Part shown: positions 7,401 through 8,392 of the stretch, in pieces
Layout of the letters: each line of letters starts with the position of its first letter
Numbering within the stretch: position 1 is the stretch's first letter
Source: Pseudomonadota bacterium
GTDB lineage: Bacteria; Pseudomonadota; Gammaproteobacteria; DAOUQR01
Direction of reading: 5' to 3'
Assembly: GCA_030625525.1 (NCBI GenBank)
Contig: DAOUQR010000030.1
Location: 1-8,392 of the forward strand
Length of the DNA stretch: 8,392 nucleotides
Program-made: the position numbers and the translations under genes
Notes under the pieces: generated by a model
Told to the model about the DNA's origin: nothing
Databases searched by the model: none
Seen by the model: only the letters and a program-made list of their open reading frames with translations

Positions 7401-7636
7401 CAAAATCTATATCATGTATGAAGAAGGAACTTCAACGTATGATCAAAGATCCACGATTTGAAGCTATTACTGAAGAGTTAAAGAGTGTTCTGAAGGACAT
7501 GCCAGAGTCACCCGCTAAGTTGATTGCAGACCGAAAAATTCGAGCGCAAGAGCGCAAATTTGAATCTGTGCAGGATGAAATTTCTGTATTGACTAAGAAC
7601 TTGCAACCGTCCATAGTGACCGAATTCAGTTACTAG
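4433..7636 (+). CDS. Large multidomain protein with a tyrosine-phosphatase-like domain; candidate secreted effector
   Basis: I do not recognise this 1067-residue protein as a named family. It has no signal peptide or convincing membrane segment. Residues 1-640 look mainly helical and unassigned. Residues about 650-835 resemble a protein tyrosine phosphatase: FW at 690-691 in a stretch like the PTP 'FW...' block, a beta-strand then CEDAAS with Asp771 at the WPD-loop position (36 residues before the catalytic Cys, 34 in PTP1B), and the P-loop IVLHCRSGIQRS with Cys807 and Arg813. The pattern matches HCX5R(S/T); it lacks the CKSGKDR form of SopB/SidF phosphoinositide phosphatases. Residues 836-1067 are helical and charged, with a possible coiled coil near 1035-1057. 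The C-terminus ends in TEFSY, with Phe at -3, compatible with a Dot/Icm signal but not diagnostic. AGGA (4418-4421) lies 11 nt before the ATG. No stop or frameshift interrupts it. Effector status and substrate are inference. Confidence 0.8.
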   Translation: MFSHNKKFKPTTDEDKSSVLPNIEVHTMFSKKLKRTVTHHLPGVDPGGAHYYILIGSLKSHPDFEAIAADQTPLLLDFLKDKDVDWSVCNELKVAAFRNAYQDSEDGFLHLVPVPHDCTDTFFTMIYNNPAYFEVNQRMAVITQAFRMLCGSLINRSIKDFFKDSSRSFQERLQGVFDFPFDKKISQEKVREKESLLLMLLTNKYNDYSELTRYLTKLYPNAKTQEAHLLILREVIIELHKLLISSNALPKKQILNSIENFAGYYSVHINQEYSVKTLFELIFGAEEMSDPGKLSKQLVSFILGVDSFNNIPYKHRSDMFTNEIDWVKETLSNTDKALLRELDFYTQDTLECCEIIPVLKGQGRLHRTVPLKARMKRLFNLIASIDASQYSSDKNKRDLLQFFLCHYKSSHVISLYYTLINDEPWINHFYDDVRKLLSTELTHYACSSREQIEQSSKIITYGLNLPPQDGLTNENAKLRRDLQIIFCSKLNESCQPSINESFIDDFVLLAKQYYKNAGIFSCKAGESLKGSFRKTLRLLLQYDSSFTEKLEESHYDLYATMCFHESLMFKFVGLETDKFRRMLTSYLKEAKDGVLASVNSTEINDRLSFLAEYLLRNAPIQNSRDLSDPNNKLLNDLADFGRDLPALEMQETEYPEENATYQLDHKICCHITAGVTAEGQTHCFKSKWEFWQQKNSNFTVAVGYSHIYVTEADISPTKNRILNTPDFTAYFMPGNTNGVGSSLLAKVQRMHLWELTYDGKTHYVMNLTCEDAASIDLSVDEHSFYHAAINKFSKADELGTKHIVLHCRSGIQRSRMMAATTCLGQQLLWEQSDARAQRINSHSELLKPLRKSSKNHIDFKYDYIITHFKAQDVFNNYKSFVDCVLPRLKRAISLSALGGKNKIDLCETFLQRYRGMTQYYSRIMSCLNNRLQALDTYQVIFKLLEPIAEQNPLIETLLISSANDLRDSGFPPEIQEYYAITYSKQYLSNTKSISCMKKELQRMIKDPRFEAITEELKSVLKDMPESPAKLIADRKIRAQERKFESVQDEISVLTKNLQPSIVTEFSY
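6839..6877 (+). other. CX5R phosphatase P-loop coding segment
   Basis: This segment encodes residues 803-815 of the large protein. It begins with two hydrophobic beta-strand residues, then Leu-His806-Cys807, five residues, Arg813-Ser814. In the PTP superfamily the Cys forms the phosphocysteine intermediate, the Arg binds phosphate, and the following Ser/Thr activates the leaving group. All three are retained here, so catalytic activity is plausible. Confidence 0.8.
7589..7617 (+). promoter_or_regulatory. Weak candidate promoter for lolA inside the upstream gene end
   Basis: TTGACT (7589-7594, 5 of 6) and CATAGT (7612-7617, 4 of 6) are separated by 17 nt. They lie within the last codons of the large gene. 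It could give lolA, an essential gene, its own expression, but single matches of this quality occur by chance in AT-rich DNA. Since no terminator separates the genes, read-through from upstream is an alternative. Confidence 0.25.
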
Positions 7637-7657
7637 TAGAATCAAACAAGATTAAGT

Positions 7658-7663
7658 CTGGAG
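7658..7663 (+). promoter_or_regulatory. Ribosome-binding site deciding the lolA TTG start
   Basis: CTGGAG with its GGAG core (7660-7663) lies 6 nt before the TTG at 7670. This supports the unusual TTG start, since no in-frame ATG lies between the preceding gene and the signal peptide. Confidence 0.65.
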
Positions 7664-7669
7664 CCCGTT

Positions 7670-8287
7670 TTGAAAATTTTAGCCTATTTCTCCTTAATTG
7701 CTTTATTTGCCGTGAGTTTTGCAGCTAGTCCTAGCCAACAATTGCAGTGGAAGCTCAATGCTATAGGCTCAATGAGTGCTTCTTTCAAACAAACTGTGAC
7801 GACTACTAATGGTCGACAACAAATAAGCTATGGGAATATGGCGATGTTACGTCCTGGTTATTTTCGTTGGCAAGTTAACAGTCCTTTTCGCCAGCTTATT
7901 GTCGCGGATGGTAAAAAAATGTGGTTTTATAATAAAGAGCTGCAACAGGTCACTGTAAAAAAACAAAGTAAGGCGATTACGGGCAGTCCGGCTTTTATTC
8001 TCAGTGGTTATGCGAAACGTTTGTCTGATTATTTTAATATAAAAGCCTTACCGGCTAAAAAAGGGTCTCAGCGTTATTCCTTGGTTCGCCGGGGTGGGCG
8101 CAAAGATTTCGCCGCAATCGAAATGACTTTCAAAGGTGCTGATATCAAGCGGATCGTCGCGAAGGATAGACTAGGGCAAATTTTGGCGATAGGCTTTTCA
8201 AGCATTACACGTAATCGGCGTATGGCAAAATCATTGTTTCGTTTTAAATCACCCGCAGGTGTCGATGTCATTAATCAAGCGGGTTAG
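7670..8287 (+). CDS. lolA: Outer-membrane lipoprotein carrier protein LolA
   Basis: Periplasmic chaperone that takes outer-membrane lipoproteins from the LolCDE ABC transporter and passes them to LolB. The first 18 residues form a signal peptide: Lys2, a hydrophobic core, then SFA with cleavage likely after Ala18. The mature part shows LolA landmarks: SASFKQTV (about 36-43), LRPGYFRW with Arg61-Pro62 (the RP of the lipid-cavity region), IVADGKKMWFYN (77-88) and the SPAFILSG segment (106-113). At 205 residues it matches the family (E. coli precursor 203). The start is TTG; the next in-frame ATG would remove the signal peptide. It follows the large phosphatase-like gene by 33 nt with no terminator between, so co-transcription is possible though no functional link is apparent. 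Confidence 0.93.
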   Translation: MKILAYFSLIALFAVSFAASPSQQLQWKLNAIGSMSASFKQTVTTTNGRQQISYGNMAMLRPGYFRWQVNSPFRQLIVADGKKMWFYNKELQQVTVKKQSKAITGSPAFILSGYAKRLSDYFNIKALPAKKGSQRYSLVRRGGRKDFAAIEMTFKGADIKRIVAKDRLGQILAIGFSSITRNRRMAKSLFRFKSPAGVDVINQAG

Positions 8288-8293
8288 TCAATA

Positions 8294-8310
8294 GTGAGCC
8301 AATTTCTCAC
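8294..8310 (+). terminator. Small inverted repeat after lolA, weak terminator candidate
   Basis: GTGAG (8294-8298) and CTCAC (8306-8310) can pair as a perfect 5-bp stem with a 7-nt loop, 6 nt after the lolA stop. No T-run follows, so intrinsic termination is doubtful. It may act only as a 3'-end stabilising hairpin or be chance. Confidence 0.2.
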
Positions 8311-8332
8311 GTCAGTAACAGCCTTTGCGCAC

Positions 8333-8386
8333 AGCTAAATGCTTGCAAATCATGCTGCAAACGTTAATATTTCCTTAAGCTAAATG
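8333..8386. repeat. 9-bp direct repeat AGCTAAATG in the region after lolA
   Basis: Identical copies of AGCTAAATG lie at 8333-8341 and 8378-8386, with starts 45 bp apart. A second imperfect pair, centred on GCTTGCAAA (8341-8349) and GCTGCAAAC (8354-8362), lies between them. Together they give the gene-free tail a repetitive look typical of a regulatory region, but no function can be assigned. Confidence 0.35.
8363..8379 (+). promoter_or_regulatory. PmrA-box-like tandem hexamers
   Basis: GTTAAT (8363-8368), 5 nt, then CTTAAG (8374-8379) give two half-sites at an 11-nt period. The known PmrA consensus in enterobacteria is YTTAAK-N5-YTTAAK, and Legionellales PmrA sites have the related form cTTAATatT repeated after two bases; the first half here reads gTTAATATT. 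The only departure from the enterobacterial form is G at the first Y. The position, in a gene-free tail at the window end, suits control of a gene just outside. Recognition is by eye only. Confidence 0.35.
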
Positions 8387-8392
8387 TGAGAT

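Noticed and set aside
7637..7669. Terminator between the large gene and lolA
   Set aside because: The 33-nt gap has no stem-loop; it contains only the lolA ribosome site.

Overview
The window is an AT-rich gammaproteobacterial chromosome segment with compact plus-strand genes. It holds a biotin operon (bioB-bioF-bioH-bioC-bioD), then one very large protein with a tyrosine-phosphatase-type active site, then lolA. A compact biosynthetic genome carrying a roughly 1,000-residue, signal-peptide-less protein with a eukaryote-like phosphatase signature suggests an intracellular member of the Legionellales (Legionella/Coxiella/Berkiella-like). This placement is inference: no rRNA or other taxonomic marker is present.

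Left part (1-4353): the first 29 bases read on the minus strand as the start of a divergent gene, probably bioA, with its own Shine-Dalgarno. A sigma70-like promoter in the short divergent spacer drives bioB. The bio genes overlap (bioB/bioF by 7 nt, bioF/bioH by 14 nt) or nearly abut (bioH/bioC, 1 nt). Between bioC and bioD is a 19-nt gap bridged by an 8-codon reading frame that shares ATGA overlaps with both neighbours. Together the enzymes cover biotin synthesis: BioC and BioH disguise and release the pimeloyl moiety, and BioF, (BioA), BioD and BioB build the two rings.

Middle (4354-7636): a short spacer with a good extended -10 promoter precedes a 1067-codon gene. I do not recognise it as a named protein. 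Around residues 650-835 it resembles a protein tyrosine phosphatase: an HCX5RS P-loop at Cys807/Arg813, a candidate general acid Asp771 in a degenerate WPD position, and an FW motif at 690-691. The flanking helical regions are unassigned. It is the most interesting item here and a candidate secreted (Dot/Icm-type) effector.

Right part (7637-8392): lolA, the periplasmic lipoprotein carrier, starts with TTG behind a clear ribosome-binding site. The last 105 bases contain no gene. They hold a small hairpin, a 9-bp direct repeat and a tandem TTAAT-N6-TTAAG motif resembling a PmrA box, possibly controlling a gene beyond the window.
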